Below are positions 44,511 to 54,328 of a DNA stretch of 64,000 nt, in pieces. Origin of the DNA: Ruminococcaceae bacterium R-25 (GTDB lineage Bacteria; Bacillota; Clostridia; Saccharofermentanales; Saccharofermentanaceae); contig QGFZ01000001.1 in the NCBI GenBank assembly GCA_003149065.1, positions 930,001 through 994,000 of the forward strand, read 5' to 3'. The position numbers and the translations under genes are program-made. The notes under the pieces were generated by a model, which was not told where the DNA came from, did no database searches, and saw only the letters and a program-made list of their open reading frames with translations. Position 1 is the first letter of the stretch. Every line of letters begins with the position of its first letter.

Positions 44511-45631
44511 CAGCCGTTATCACCGTTCCTTTCGGCATTCTGCCAGTCTTCGATAGAGATATTCTCGTATTTGGGCGGCATGGATTCAGCCTTCATGCCG
44601 GCGATAAATGACGGCGGAGGTGTCATGCCAAGGTGCTCGAAAGCCCTTAAAGTAAGCATTCTTCCACGGGGTGTCTTATGAAGGAAGCCGTTCTGCAATA
44701 AGAAAGGCTCATAAACGTCTTCGATAGTAACAGGATCTTCACCTGTGCAAGCAGCCAGAGTCTCAAGACCGACAGGACCTCCTTTGAAGATATCGGCGAT
44801 CGATGTGAGCAGTCTCCTGTCTACAGCATCAAGACCTAGATCATCGATATCAAGAGCCTTAAGGCCGTAATCTGATACTTCCTTATCGATGGTATCTTTT
44901 TCGAGATAAGATGCGAAGTCTCTCATACGCTTAAGGAGTCTTATCGCGATTCTCGGAGTGCCACGGGATCTTGAAGCGATATTTCTGAGTCCTTCTTCAT
45001 TGATTGCAATTCCAAGGAGCTGAGCGTCACGCTTTAAGATCTCCATAAGGTCTTCAGTCTCATATAAATCAAGACGGTGGATCATGCCGAAACGGTCTCT
45101 TAAAGGAGCAGATAACATACCTGCCCTGGTAGTTGCGCCGACCAAAGTAAAGTGCGGGAGATCAAGTCTTACGGACCTTGCGGCAGGACCTTTGCCGATC
45201 ATGAGATCGAGGCAGTAGTCTTCCATCGCAGGATAAAGGACTTCCTCCACATTTTTATTCAGTCTGTGTATCTCATCGATAAAGAGAACTTCATTCTCAT
45301 TGAGGTTCGTAAGAAGCGCTGCGAGGTCGCCTGCCTTCTCGATAGAAGGACCGGTTGTGATGTGCATCGCAACACCCATTTCAGATGCGATGATGCCTGC
45401 AAGGGTTGTCTTGCCCAATCCCGGAGGACCATATAAAAGAACATGATCCAAAGCTTCACCGCGCTTCCTGGCAGCGTCGATAAAGATCTTGAGATTGGTC
45501 TTGACCTTGGTCTGTCCGGAATACTCTTCGAAAGTTACAGGCCTTAAAGCCTTTTCCTCGTTATCTCCGGGCTGTCTGAGCCTGCCTAATACGCGCTCTT
45601 CCTCGTTATCGTGTTCGTTAAAATTCATCAT
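44510..45631 (-). CDS. ruvB: Holliday junction helicase motor RuvB
   Basis: AAA+ hexameric motor that drives branch migration with RuvA. 373 residues: N-terminal [11 protein letters not shown], Walker [12 protein letters not shown], Walker [10 protein letters not shown], sensor 1 GATTRAG, arginine-finger region APLRDRFG, and the C-terminal winged helix. Two adjacent ATGs (45631 and 45628) are possible starts. It lies 17 nt after ruvA. Confidence 0.96.
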   Translation of the reverse strand: MMNFNEHDNEEERVLGRLRQPGDNEEKALRPVTFEEYSGQTKVKTNLKIFIDAARKRGEALDHVLLYGPPGLGKTTLAGIIASEMGVAMHITTGPSIEKAGDLAALLTNLNENEVLFIDEIHRLNKNVEEVLYPAMEDYCLDLMIGKGPAARSVRLDLPHFTLVGATTRAGMLSAPLRDRFGMIHRLDLYETEDLMEILKRDAQLLGIAINEEGLRNIASRSRGTPRIAIRLLKRMRDFASYLEKDTIDKEVSDYGLKALDIDDLGLDAVDRRLLTSIADIFKGGPVGLETLAACTGEDPVTIEDVYEPFLLQNGFLHKTPRGRMLTLRAFEHLGMTPPPSFIAGMKAESMPPKYENISIEDWQNAERNGDNG

Positions 45632-45648
45632 TTAAATTGACCGGTCCA

Positions 45649-46275
45649 TTATGAGAACTTCTTGCCTGCTGCGAGCTTTAATGCCTTGCGGATGAGATCT
45701 TCAAGACCTATGCCGTCTTCGTAGGCTCCGGCTACAGCATCTGCTGCTTCCTGATCTTTATATCCTAACACAACGAGAGCGCCGACAGCATCCTGCATGA
45801 CGCCTGTATCGCCCATACCTGCAGCTGACAAAGCCACAGGAGTTGTGCTTACAGAAGCAGAACCTCCGAGCTGTGCCTTAAGCTTATCCTTGAGCTCTAA
45901 TATGATCCTCTCGGCTGTCTTCTTGCCAAGACCCTTAACGCCGGTAAGGAGAGCTACATTATTGCTCATTACCGCTGCAGCGATCTGCTCGGCAGAAAGT
46001 GAAGCGCATATCGTATGAGCAACTTTGGGACCTATGCCGCTTACTGTAATGAGCTTTAAAAACATCTCTTTCTGGTCTCTGGAATTAAAACCGTAAAGAG
46101 AGATATCGTCTTCTTTTACGCTCTGGTAAAGATAAACCGTAACCTCATCGCCGATTCCTCCGATCTCAGCCGATATACCGAGAGGACAATTAATAAGATA
46201 ACCAATTCCGTTATTTTCTATTACGATCTGCTGGTCGTTCCTGTCTGTTACAACACCTTTGATATATGCGTACAT
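45649..46275 (-). CDS. ruvA: Holliday junction-binding protein RuvA
   Basis: Tetrameric protein that holds four-way junctions for RuvB. 208 residues: the OB-fold (MYAYIKGVVTDRNDQQIVIENNGIGYLI), two helix-hairpin-helix motifs (ITVSGIGPKVA, LTGVKGLGKKTAERI), and a C-terminal RuvB-binding helix after a variable linker. AAGGAG is 8 nt before the ATG. Confidence 0.96.
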   Translation of the reverse strand: MYAYIKGVVTDRNDQQIVIENNGIGYLINCPLGISAEIGGIGDEVTVYLYQSVKEDDISLYGFNSRDQKEMFLKLITVSGIGPKVAHTICASLSAEQIAAAVMSNNVALLTGVKGLGKKTAERIILELKDKLKAQLGGSASVSTTPVALSAAGMGDTGVMQDAVGALVVLGYKDQEAADAVAGAYEDGIGLEDLIRKALKLAAGKKFS

Positions 46276-46318
46276 TAAAAGTTCTCCTTAAATTATCTGG
46301 AACTATTCTATCAATAAA

Positions 46319-46885
46319 TCAGACAAAACCTTCGTTGCGTTTGGTATATCCGTATCTGCCGTACTGGTATCCGGAAACGGCTTTGCCTGCATAGGCGGTT
46401 CCGGTATTTGCGAGAGTAACAGCAAGAGCCAAAGCATCTGCAGCATCGTCAGGCTTCGGGATCTCCTTAAGGCCGAGTATGGACTTTGTCATTAACTGGA
46501 CCTGCTTCTTTTCAGCCTTACCATATCCTGTAATAGCGAGTTTTACCTGACCCGGCGTGAATTCAAATACTTCGACACCTGCCCTGCCGGCTTCAACCAG
46601 GACTGCGCCTCTGGCCTGGGCGGTACCGATTACCGTGGTATGGTTGTGTCCCATAAAAAGCTCTTCTATAGACATGAATTCCGGCTTATACTGCTCTAAA
46701 AGATACCTTACCTTGTCATTTATCGCGAGAAGTCTTAACGGGAAATCGACACCTGCCTTGGTCTCAATTACACCATAATCGATAACTTCGAACTTGGAGC
46801 CGACCTTGTCGATAATGCCATAACCCGTTATCGCATAACCCGGGTCGATACCGATTATTCTTTTCTTAACAGGTGCTGCAGCCAT
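46319..46885 (-). CDS. ruvC: Holliday junction endonuclease RuvC
   Basis: Resolves junctions by symmetrical cuts. 188 residues, RNase H fold with the acidic residues in IGIDPGYAITGYG (Asp), SIEELF (Glu) and PDDAADALALAV (Asp-Asp). A short C-terminal extension (YGRYGYTKRNEGFV) goes past the usual end. GGGAG lies 4 nt from the ATG. First gene of ruvC-ruvA-ruvB-queH. Confidence 0.95.
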   Translation of the reverse strand: MAAAPVKKRIIGIDPGYAITGYGIIDKVGSKFEVIDYGVIETKAGVDFPLRLLAINDKVRYLLEQYKPEFMSIEELFMGHNHTTVIGTAQARGAVLVEAGRAGVEVFEFTPGQVKLAITGYGKAEKKQVQLMTKSILGLKEIPKPDDAADALALAVTLANTGTAYAGKAVSGYQYGRYGYTKRNEGFV

Positions 46886-46917
46886 AATACTCCCAATCTA
46901 TATAAACATTTGTTCGT

Positions 46918-46945
46918 ATTATACAATAACGATATTATAAATCAA
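46918..46945 (-). promoter_or_regulatory. Promoter for the ruvCAB-queH operon
   Basis: TTGATT, a 16 bp spacer and TATAAT on the minus strand, 32 bp before the ruvC ATG; the -35 box overlaps the stop of the upstream gene. Confidence 0.6.
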
Positions 46946-48786
46946 GCAAAGAGCTCGAGCTCATAAAGATAGTATTCGTCTCTTGCAACATTTCCGTTTA
47001 TGTCGGTATATGCGCAGTACCTGGCGTCGATCAGGCGGTATCCGCAGCCCGAGAGGTCATAAAGGTCATTCGTAACGACAAATCTTACCCTGCGCATGGT
47101 TACCATATCGAGAGGCTCTTTTACGGCTTTGGTATATTTACCGGGATAATTTACCTGATAGAAGAACCTGAAATCAGGAACAGTATCCGTTGCATTATAG
47201 ATACCTGAGTCAAGGCACTTGAAGTTCAGCACAGTAGGATCACCGGAATCAAGGATCGTTCTGGCAAATACATACTGCGGATATTTTTCGCGGTCACGGA
47301 AAATAATGAGAGTGCTGTCAGAAGCCGAAAACGCAGCAACGCAGAACGCCGTTGAAGCCAATAATGATATAAGGATCTTTTTCGAATTTGATCTTATCCT
47401 GCTCATTATGTTCTTGAGAAGAGGGATCAGTGCGATCCATCCCAACACGGAGAAACATGCAAGGCCGAAGCAATAGTAGAACATCGGCTTTTCGCCGGAA
47501 TAAAGGCACATATATGAGCTGATAAACGTAAGCAGGATAAATGCAATCTCGTCCTTTACCCATCTTGCCAGGAAATAAATGAATCCGAGAGCTATTGCGA
47601 GCGCAAAAATGCGGTTCCTGCCGAGCTGGATAAACATGAGGATCAACGAATAAGGGATCCTTCCTGCAACAGAGACCGAGTTTCCGCTGTAGACAAAGAT
47701 ATTAAAATAGAAATATGCTTCGTAAAGAGATGACATGGAACCCGTGATCGCAAAATAAGACAGCACAGGCAGAGTGATCACGGCAAATCCCGCAATGAAC
47801 ATAGCGCTGAGCTTTAAGATCTCCAAAGGCTTTTTTAATCTTATGCATCTGTAGATAACGAAAATGATAAAGCCGATATAAAAGCCTGTAAGAGTAAATT
47901 TCATCCAGAACAAGAAACCTGATGCCATGCCAGAATACAAAGCCTCGGATAATTTAGGAAGCCTGTTTTCCTTTATTGCCTTAAGGCCGATATAAAGACC
48001 GAGCATTAAGAAAGGCAGAGCATATTCTTCCGTACTTCCGCCGTAATGAAATGAATTGACTGAATAAGTCAGCATCGCCAAAGGCAACACAGCGATAAAG
48101 CTCGTCCTATCGAGTTTTAAATACAGCGACATTATCTTGAGCGCCAGGATCAGCCAGAAGAAGCAGAATATGACTTCAAGGATGAATACACCGATATAAC
48201 TCTGGTGGTTAAATGCCGAGAAAGGGATATTCAGGAAATGAAGCAAGGGGCCTTTGTGGTCGAAAATATCTTTATACAACACTTTGCCTGCCACCAGCGC
48301 CCTGCTGACCGTGACATAACTGTTTACGTCATCCCAGTAATTCAGAGGATATAAGGGCGAGGACTGCGACAAAAAGCTGCAGTTTATGATAGCAACTATA
48401 AGAAGATAAAAATATCCGGCCTTCCCTATTCCGTTATCCTTGATCTCAGGGACCTTCAAAGATGCCCTCATCTTAGGGAGCATATTTAAGATATTAAGCA
48501 CGAACCAGAACGTTCCTGCCATGGTAAATACTGTAAAGAGCGCAGGGAAAATCAGGTTGTCATTAGATGCATCGCCGAATGTGATGAATACAAAAAGCGT
48601 ATAAATAAACGTAATTACTACAGAGAGCAATAAAGACTTTTTACCGAACTTTTCAGGCAGTCCCGGTCTTTTTACGAGGACTGATATAAGCAGCGTCAAA
48701 AATAAGCATAAGAAGATCTCCCAGCCATGGGGCTGAAAGCCTGCAAAGAACAGTAAGCAAGATATTATGAATAAGACTTTTCTCAT
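46942..48786 (-). CDS. Polytopic membrane protein, GT-C/GT39-like
   Basis: 614 residues with about 12 TM helices and a soluble C-terminal part (about 500-614). After the first helices the loop NYWDDVNSYVTVSRALVAGKVLYKDIFDHKGPLLHFL resembles the catalytic loop of GT-C glycosyltransferases that use polyprenyl-phosphate sugars, with Asp residues at the expected place. The acceptor is unknown; wall polymers or glycoproteins are candidates. It follows the pyrimidine phosphorylase gene by 7 nt, but the two have no clear functional tie. Confidence 0.65.
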   Translation of the reverse strand: MRKVLFIISCLLFFAGFQPHGWEIFLCLFLTLLISVLVKRPGLPEKFGKKSLLLSVVITFIYTLFVFITFGDASNDNLIFPALFTVFTMAGTFWFVLNILNMLPKMRASLKVPEIKDNGIGKAGYFYLLIVAIINCSFLSQSSPLYPLNYWDDVNSYVTVSRALVAGKVLYKDIFDHKGPLLHFLNIPFSAFNHQSYIGVFILEVIFCFFWLILALKIMSLYLKLDRTSFIAVLPLAMLTYSVNSFHYGGSTEEYALPFLMLGLYIGLKAIKENRLPKLSEALYSGMASGFLFWMKFTLTGFYIGFIIFVIYRCIRLKKPLEILKLSAMFIAGFAVITLPVLSYFAITGSMSSLYEAYFYFNIFVYSGNSVSVAGRIPYSLILMFIQLGRNRIFALAIALGFIYFLARWVKDEIAFILLTFISSYMCLYSGEKPMFYYCFGLACFSVLGWIALIPLLKNIMSRIRSNSKKILISLLASTAFCVAAFSASDSTLIIFRDREKYPQYVFARTILDSGDPTVLNFKCLDSGIYNATDTVPDFRFFYQVNYPGKYTKAVKEPLDMVTMRRVRFVVTNDLYDLSGCGYRLIDARYCAYTDINGNVARDEYYLYELELFA

Positions 48787-48793
48787 ATGCTTA

Positions 48794-50119
48794 TTATGTT
48801 ATCACATCCAAAATCGCTGCTTTCTTTTCGGGCGGATTAGGACCGATCTCGTAAGCTTCCAAAATCAGGTCCATTGCATCGAAAAGCCTCTCTTCTGGAA
48901 GAGTGCTGTTCCCGCCCTGATAAAGAGCGCAAAGGGAATCGCCCCTTTCGACCTTATCGCCGGTCTTAACAAAGAAACCGATTCCTGCACCGTAATCGAT
49001 AGTATCGGTTTTAGTAAGACGCCCGGCGCCGAGAAGTACTGAAGCCTGGCCGATCAAGTCTGCGCGCATGCGCTGTACATAGCCGGATTCAGGGCTGTTG
49101 ACGTGCATAGCGTCGAAAGGCTTATCAACATATACGGGATATCCGGAAGGGCTTATTTCGCCTCCCTGGGACTTTATGAGCATCTTAAACTTCTCATAGC
49201 AGGTTCCGTCAGCAAGCCTTGCGCGGATCTCGCCTCTCAAGACTTCAGGACTCATTCCGGCATCTTTTCCGGCCAGAGTAATAAGGTGGAACGCTAGTTC
49301 TGTCACTACTTCAATGACATCCTCTTCGCCCTTGCCTGTTACCGTGTCGAATACCTCCTGCATCTCAAGGATATTTCCGCAGAATCTTCCCAGAGGCTGG
49401 TCCATATCAGTAATTACTGCTACGGTCTTTCTGCCTGCGAGATTACCTATCTTGATCATGGCTTCGGCAAGCTCTCTTGCCATCTTGTAATCTTTCATGA
49501 AAGCGCCAGAACCGCATGTAACGTCCAAAACTATTACCTTTGCGCCTCCTGCAATCTTCTTACTCATGATGGAAGATGCGATAAGAGGAATGGAATCTAC
49601 CGTGCCTGTTACGTCTCGTAACGAATAAAGTATCTTGTCTGCAGGTGCGAGATCAGGAGTCTGGCCGGAAATTACCATGCCGGTCTCTTTCACGAGCCTC
49701 GGAAAATCTTTCGAATCGACTTCGATATTAAAGCCCTTAATCGATTCGAACTTATCTACCGTACCACCCGTAAAGCCTAATCCCCTGCCGCTGAGCTTAA
49801 CTGTCTCAACGCCGAATGTTGCGATGAGAGGCAAAAGGACAGGCGTAATCTTATCACCGACTCCGCCCGTGCTGTGCTTATCAACGGGAATGCCTTCCAG
49901 ATAAGATAAGTCCATCTGGCTGCCTGATCTTGCCATCTCCAATGTAAGAGTCGTCATCTCGCGCTCATCCATGCCGTTTAAAACGATGGCCATAAGGAGT
50001 GCCGAAATCTGGTAATCAGGAATTGTCTTGTTCGTTACGCCTTCGATAAAGAACTTGATCTGCTCGTCAGTTAAGCTCTTTTTATCCCTTTTATCGATGA
50101 TGATGTCTCTGATATTCAT
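48794..50119 (-). CDS. pdp: Pyrimidine-nucleoside phosphorylase
   Basis: Phosphorolysis of thymidine, uridine and deoxyuridine. 441 residues of the thymidine/pyrimidine phosphorylase family: N-terminal helix domain (LTDEQIKFFIEGVTN, YQISALLMAIVLNGM), the phosphate motif VDKHSTGGVGDKITPVLLPL, and DVTCGSGAFMK. The C-terminal PYNP domain includes YGAGIGFFVKTGDKVERGD. Start ATG at 50119, upstream of which is a 110 bp divergent gap shared with the oxidoreductase gene; a TATAAT lies there without a good -35 box. Confidence 0.94.
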   Translation of the reverse strand: MNIRDIIIDKRDKKSLTDEQIKFFIEGVTNKTIPDYQISALLMAIVLNGMDEREMTTLTLEMARSGSQMDLSYLEGIPVDKHSTGGVGDKITPVLLPLIATFGVETVKLSGRGLGFTGGTVDKFESIKGFNIEVDSKDFPRLVKETGMVISGQTPDLAPADKILYSLRDVTGTVDSIPLIASSIMSKKIAGGAKVIVLDVTCGSGAFMKDYKMARELAEAMIKIGNLAGRKTVAVITDMDQPLGRFCGNILEMQEVFDTVTGKGEEDVIEVVTELAFHLITLAGKDAGMSPEVLRGEIRARLADGTCYEKFKMLIKSQGGEISPSGYPVYVDKPFDAMHVNSPESGYVQRMRADLIGQASVLLGAGRLTKTDTIDYGAGIGFFVKTGDKVERGDSLCALYQGGNSTLPEERLFDAMDLILEAYEIGPNPPEKKAAILDVIT

Positions 50120-50229
50120 TTCAAGAACGCCTCCTATTTGATCCCTACGGATATATTATAATCAAATAGCTTCATAAATACCCTTATTGTGCTAAACTAT
50201 TTCAAGCAAAAACCAAACGGAGGCTGTAA

Positions 50230-51369
50230 ATGGCCGGAGATATGACATCAACATCTTTTTCTGCTCCATTGGGAGTCGTCCTTATCGGATGCGGCAGAGT
50301 CGCTGAAAAGCATTTAAAAGCAATATCCAAGCTCAAGGGCTTGGAACTCAGAGCCGTTGTTGACGTCAATCCGGATTCCTGCAAAAGGCTCTTAAATTCC
50401 GTCAAGGGTTTTAAAGACGTTAAGCAATATAGCGACTATAAGCAGGCTATAGATGAGATAAAGCCCGCCATCGTGTCTGTTACGGTTCCTTCAGGTCTTC
50501 ACTTCCAGATCGCCAAATATGCCATGGAGCACGGCTCAAATCTTCTTTTGGAAAAGCCGATGACAATGTCCGTATCTGAAGCCCGTGAGATCTATGAGAT
50601 ATCCAAAAAGACCGGCCTTAAGATCGCAATGGGCCACATATACCGCTATCTTCCTATCGTCGGTCTTGTAAGACAGGACATTGCTGAAGGCAAATACGGC
50701 AAGGTCACTCACGGAACCATCTATGTCCGCTGGGGCCACGGCGAAGATTACTACCAGAGCGCAGCATGGCGCGGAACCTGGAAGAGCGACGGCGGAGCAT
50801 TGATGAACCAGACTATCCATGCAATAGACCTTTTGGTCTGGCTCATGGGTTCTGAACCTGAAGAAGCTACTGCCATGATCGCAAAGCGTTTAAGAAATAT
50901 TGAGGCTGAAGACTTGGGCATGGCTGTCTTAAGGCTCGAAAACGGTTCCCTTGCCCAGATCGAAGGCACTACAGCAACAATCCCTTCAAAACACACGGCA
51001 GAATTTTCAGTCTTCTGCGAAAACGGTCAGCTGTCGATGGGTCTTGATTCAGGAAAGCCCCATATCTCCGTATTCGGCGTTAAGCCTGACGGCAAAACAA
51101 AAAAGCTCAACGGCTACTATATAAGAAAGCAGTTTAAGGAAGGCGGGCTCTTTTCGTACAAGTGTGCGCTTAATCCACACCTCGGAATCTATAAGGATCT
51201 TTCTGATTCAATTATCGAAGGAAAAGATCCTATCGCCGATGCATATGCCGGTTTTTCTTCTGTTGAAACCCTCTTAGGCATATATAAATCAGCCAAAGAA
51301 GGACGTCCTGTAAAACTCCCTTTGGAGGAAGATTTCAACTCAATTGATATGACAGGATATTTTGAGTAA
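50230..51369 (+). CDS. Gfo/Idh/MocA-family oxidoreductase
   Basis: A soluble NAD(P)-dependent sugar dehydrogenase-type protein of 379 residues. The Rossmann motif is IGCGRVAEKHLKAI; the signature EKPMTMS and the catalytic-region GHIYRYLPIVG follow, then the C-terminal substrate domain with GGALMNQTIHAIDLLVWLMG. GGAGG is 6 nt from the ATG. Family members act on sugars, inositol or UDP-sugars; the substrate is not evident. It stands alone between a divergent gene and a tRNA gene. Confidence 0.9.
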   Translation: MAGDMTSTSFSAPLGVVLIGCGRVAEKHLKAISKLKGLELRAVVDVNPDSCKRLLNSVKGFKDVKQYSDYKQAIDEIKPAIVSVTVPSGLHFQIAKYAMEHGSNLLLEKPMTMSVSEAREIYEISKKTGLKIAMGHIYRYLPIVGLVRQDIAEGKYGKVTHGTIYVRWGHGEDYYQSAAWRGTWKSDGGALMNQTIHAIDLLVWLMGSEPEEATAMIAKRLRNIEAEDLGMAVLRLENGSLAQIEGTTATIPSKHTAEFSVFCENGQLSMGLDSGKPHISVFGVKPDGKTKKLNGYYIRKQFKEGGLFSYKCALNPHLGIYKDLSDSIIEGKDPIADAYAGFSSVETLLGIYKSAKEGRPVKLPLEEDFNSIDMTGYFE

Positions 51370-51377
51370 AAAAACTG

Positions 51378-51406
51378 TTGACTTGTAAATGCCTTATGGC
51401 TATAAT
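51378..51406 (+). promoter_or_regulatory. Sigma-A promoter for tRNA-Lys
   Basis: TTGACT, a 17 bp spacer and TATAAT, ending 17 bp before the tRNA: close to consensus and as expected for a stable RNA. The -35 box starts 8 bp past the oxidoreductase stop. Confidence 0.85.
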
Positions 51407-51423
51407 AATGCACGTTGCTTGAC

Positions 51424-51499
51424 GCACCTCTAGCTCAGATGGTAGAGCAACTGACTCTTAATCAGTGGGCCCAGGGTTCGAGTCCCTGGAGGTGCACCA
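51424..51499 (+). tRNA. tRNA-Lys (anticodon CTT)
   Basis: Full cloverleaf of 76 nt with encoded CCA: acceptor stem GCACCTC/GAGGTGC, D arm with GCTC/GAGC, anticodon stem ACTGA/TCAGT with loop CTCTTAA, T arm CAGGG/CCCTG with TTCGAGT. The anticodon CTT reads AAG (Lys). It has its own promoter and a terminator 7 nt after the CCA. Confidence 0.97.
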
Positions 51500-51505
51500 A
51501 AAAGA

Positions 51506-51534
51506 AAAGCCTTGGATAATCCAAGGCTTTTTCT
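51506..51534. terminator. Bidirectional terminator: tRNA-Lys and coiled-coil gene
   Basis: AAAGCCTTGGA and TCCAAGGCTTT form an 11 bp perfect stem with a 3 nt loop. Plus strand is followed by TTCTTTT, minus strand by TCTTTTT. It closes the tRNA transcript and the kinase-VWA-PP2C-coiled-coil operon. Confidence 0.9.
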
Positions 51535-51555
51535 TTTATCCGTATTTTTTTAATA

Positions 51556-52449
51556 TCAGAAATCGTCGCCGTCTTCCAGGAATTCCTTGAATGCTTCAGA
51601 AGTCTCTTCTGCAGAAAGCGTAGTAGTCTTCTTCTTGACTTCCCAAACAGGTTTAGTAGGTTCTTTCTTTTCCTTTTCTTCAACAGACTTGACGGCAGCA
51701 TCAGCAGCTTTGCCCAAAGCTTCCCTGGCAGCTCTCTGTGCAGCTTCCTTGGCAGCCTGAACCTGAGCTTCTCTTTCAGCGATTGCTGCTTTCTTTCTCT
51801 CTTCTTCTTCTCTGGCAGCTTTTTCCGCAGCCTCTTTTGCCTCTCTGGCAGCCTTTTCTTCAGCCTCCTTAGCGGCTTTTTCCGCAGCTTCCTTGGCTGC
51901 CTTTTCAGCAGCTTCTCTTGCAGCTTTCGCTTCAGCCTCTTTTGCGGCCTTTTCTGCTGCTTCCCTGGCAGCCCTCTCAGCCTCAGCCTTAGCTCTTGAT
52001 TCTTCAAGGATCCTCTGCTGGAGCTGTTTTCTCTCTTCGCGGGCCTTGATCTTAGCGTCTTCCTCAGCCTGCTGCTGATTAGCTTCCTTCATGTCCTCTT
52101 CTAACTGCTTACGCTTCTCATCGTTAAGCTGGGCAATGTGGGATGCTTTGAGATCACCTATTGTTTCAGGTGCTGAAACATTCTTCATGATCTTCTCCAT
52201 CTTGGCCTTGCTCTCAGCCTTGGAGCGTTCTTCATCTTCAGCAACCTTAACGCCTAAAGCCTCAAGTCTGGCACGTTCTTCAGGTGAAACAGACGGGTTA
52301 ACATGTGTTTCGACAGGCTCATATGAAACCGCCTTGATTTCAAAATCTTCTACTTCGGAAATGCTGAAATCTGAAGCCGCTTCCTGAATCTTTTTGATAT
52401 CCGGTATCTCAACACCGGGTAATATTTCGTATTTCTTTTCTTCTCTCAT
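51556..52449 (-). CDS. Long coiled-coil protein, Ala/Glu/Lys-rich
   Basis: 297 residues, no signal peptide or TM. Residues about 1-60 are acidic and may be globular. From about 60 to 250 the protein is an almost continuous charged alpha-helix with repeated AAxKAAxEAEEKAAxE-like heptads. A short tail follows with the motif VWEVKKKTTTL and an acidic end (EFLEDGDDF). The extreme bias limits homology calls. It is the last gene of the PP2C/VWA/kinase operon (6 nt after PP2C). A scaffold or substrate role for the kinase/phosphatase pair is inference. Confidence 0.7.
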   Translation of the reverse strand: MREEKKYEILPGVEIPDIKKIQEAASDFSISEVEDFEIKAVSYEPVETHVNPSVSPEERARLEALGVKVAEDEERSKAESKAKMEKIMKNVSAPETIGDLKASHIAQLNDEKRKQLEEDMKEANQQQAEEDAKIKAREERKQLQQRILEESRAKAEAERAAREAAEKAAKEAEAKAAREAAEKAAKEAAEKAAKEAEEKAAREAKEAAEKAAREEEERKKAAIAEREAQVQAAKEAAQRAAREALGKAADAAVKSVEEKEKKEPTKPVWEVKKKTTTLSAEETSEAFKEFLEDGDDF

Positions 52450-52455
52450 AGACGA

Positions 52456-53535
52456 TCACCCTTTAAGCGAAAGCACTAATTCTATTGAACCGATAATGAA
52501 AAGGAAAATTCCGATGGCAAGTACGATAATGGAGAACTTGCTGATCTTCGAAGGTTCCTTTTTAATCTCTTCTTTTGTTTCGGAATACTTGGCTGTTTCT
52601 TCCTTTGAAGGCTCCGATGGCGCCTGATCAGTCTCAGGAACTTCACCGCCGGCACACTTCACGATTATCTCATGCGCATTTATAAGCTCAGGCTTGATAG
52701 CCAGAGACAGGTCTTTGAACGTCTCCGTTGAAGAAGCGAACTTAGCCGCATTACTCTCTAAAGTATCCGGTGACGGTACCTTTGTGCCTTCGAAATACAT
52801 GACACCGAAACTTGCATCATCGCTGGCATTTGAAGAACCGACGATATACTGCTTAACAGTATCCAGGATGGATTTCTCGCCTTCTTCCCTGCCATCCTTA
52901 AACGTTTCAGCCATCTTGGCCACAACGGGCTTAACAAGGCCTGACTCTTCGTTATAGACACTGTCCTGGACGCCGTCTGTCATAAGAGCTATGGCATGAA
53001 CGTCATCTACAGTAGTCTTAAGAAGACGCATATAGTTATCAGCATGAGCAGCAGTAACAAAATATGTCTTGCCGTCCTTATCGTTCTGAGGCATCGAAAT
53101 GGGGCTTACACCTGAAGGAGAGATCCTTACGATAAGACCGTCACCAATATGGCCGATCATCATTCTCCTGTCCTTAACTGCGACGAAGAGCAGTGTGCAT
53201 GAAAGTCTGTCGATGACATCGATCGTGCGCTCTTCCATAATGCCTGCAAAAGCAACACGGAGCTTGGCCATAAGATAGCCTCTTACGGCAGCCTCCCTGT
53301 TTTCGCTGTATAAAGCATCGAAATGATCACATAACGTATCTGAAATAACGTGGACTGCACAGTCAGAACCGAATCTCGCATCGGTATACTGTTTACCGCC
53401 TGCACCATCGGCTATACAAACAACGGAAACGCCGTTTTTGGTAACAGCAAAAGACGCGTCCTCGCATGGAGTACCGCGGTTAACATGCTTATTACCAATC
53501 GTTGTTATCGCACCAACTGTAATTCCCGTATACAT
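52456..53535 (-). CDS. PP2C-type phosphatase with C-terminal membrane anchor
   Basis: 359 residues. The PP2C domain (about 1-255) has CEDASFAV, IADGAGGKQYTD, IGHIGDGLIV, ALMTDGVQDS and SDDASFGV, with the metal-binding Asp residues present. A linker rich in Ser, Glu and Pro follows (about 260-330), then a C-terminal TM helix (about 333-355, FSIIVLAIGIFLFIIGSIELVL). This differs from PrpC elsewhere in the window. The ATG shares one base with the VWA gene stop (TGATG). It is likely to dephosphorylate proteins acted on by the operon's kinase (inference). Confidence 0.88.
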   Translation of the reverse strand: MYTGITVGAITTIGNKHVNRGTPCEDASFAVTKNGVSVVCIADGAGGKQYTDARFGSDCAVHVISDTLCDHFDALYSENREAAVRGYLMAKLRVAFAGIMEERTIDVIDRLSCTLLFVAVKDRRMMIGHIGDGLIVRISPSGVSPISMPQNDKDGKTYFVTAAHADNYMRLLKTTVDDVHAIALMTDGVQDSVYNEESGLVKPVVAKMAETFKDGREEGEKSILDTVKQYIVGSSNASDDASFGVMYFEGTKVPSPDTLESNAAKFASSTETFKDLSLAIKPELINAHEIIVKCAGGEVPETDQAPSEPSKEETAKYSETKEEIKKEPSKISKFSIIVLAIGIFLFIIGSIELVLSLKG

Positions 53536-54266
53536 CAGCTTTCCTCGTTAATGAACTTCATGAAATCGTCCACATCAACAGCATTGCCTTGAGGCGTTGT
53601 GTCGATATTATAAAGTGCATCGTCACTCATTCCGGACGATACGATCGAAGACGAAGAAGAACCGAGGAATTCAAAGAGCTTACCGAAATCTGCGGAATTG
53701 ACCGAGATAGGCTCAGGACGCTTGATGGAGAGTCTCTTTAATAAATCAAAGTCAACACCGGATCCAACGCCGATATTGAATACAACAAGTTTATCGTCTT
53801 TCTCAAGTGCGTTGCATGCTTCTATGGCACGTTCCATGTTAGCCATCGCATTAGGACCTTGAGGAGCGCCGTCAGTGATTACAACGAGCCAGGGCTGGAA
53901 ATACTTGATACCCATCTCCTTATAGCCTTCTTTACGGGCATTGAGGAGCTCTAAAGCTGTAAGGACACCCTCACCGATAGGTGTAAGTGTTGTAGAAGCT
54001 GTGATCTCGGGTAAACCATTTTCCTTGGAGATCTTACCGAAAGGCATTACGATCTCAACCTTGGATCCGAAAGTAATGATAGCGATGTCAGTAGAAGATC
54101 TGGTGTCATCATTGGATTTAATGGAAGATACGAAGTTCTGCAAGCCCATATTGAGCTGCTTGATCGGGTTTCCCATCATTGAACCGGATGTATCCAATGC
54201 AAAACAGATTGGTAATCTTCTTTTAGTACTTGTACCGAAATCGGAACTTGAAAAACCGTCCGCCAT
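53535..54266 (-). CDS. VWA-domain protein, TerY-like
   Basis: 243 residues from the ATG at 54266 (GGAGG 6 nt upstream; a GTG at 54281 has no such site). The von Willebrand A domain has the MIDAS metal site: ICFALDTSGSMMG, the Thr in TLTPIGEGV, and VVITDGAPQG. This is the cytosolic TerY type (no signal peptide or TM), the metal-binding partner in TerY-kinase-PP2C modules. A C-terminal tail (about 215-243) is disordered and acidic. It is coupled to the PP2C gene. Confidence 0.88.
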   Translation of the reverse strand: MADGFSSSDFGTSTKRRLPICFALDTSGSMMGNPIKQLNMGLQNFVSSIKSNDDTRSSTDIAIITFGSKVEIVMPFGKISKENGLPEITASTTLTPIGEGVLTALELLNARKEGYKEMGIKYFQPWLVVITDGAPQGPNAMANMERAIEACNALEKDDKLVVFNIGVGSGVDFDLLKRLSIKRPEPISVNSADFGKLFEFLGSSSSSIVSSGMSDDALYNIDTTPQGNAVDVDDFMKFINEES

Positions 54267-54328
54267 AAAAGTCCTCCGCACATTTCAGAGTTAAAAGTTT
54301 GCACAATTGAATTATATCAGAAGAGACC

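Noticed and set aside
51462-52007. Lys/Arg/Leu-rich ORF of 181 codons on the minus strand
   Set aside because: It is a shifted frame of the repetitive coiled-coil gene, runs through the terminator into the tRNA gene, and has no ribosome site.
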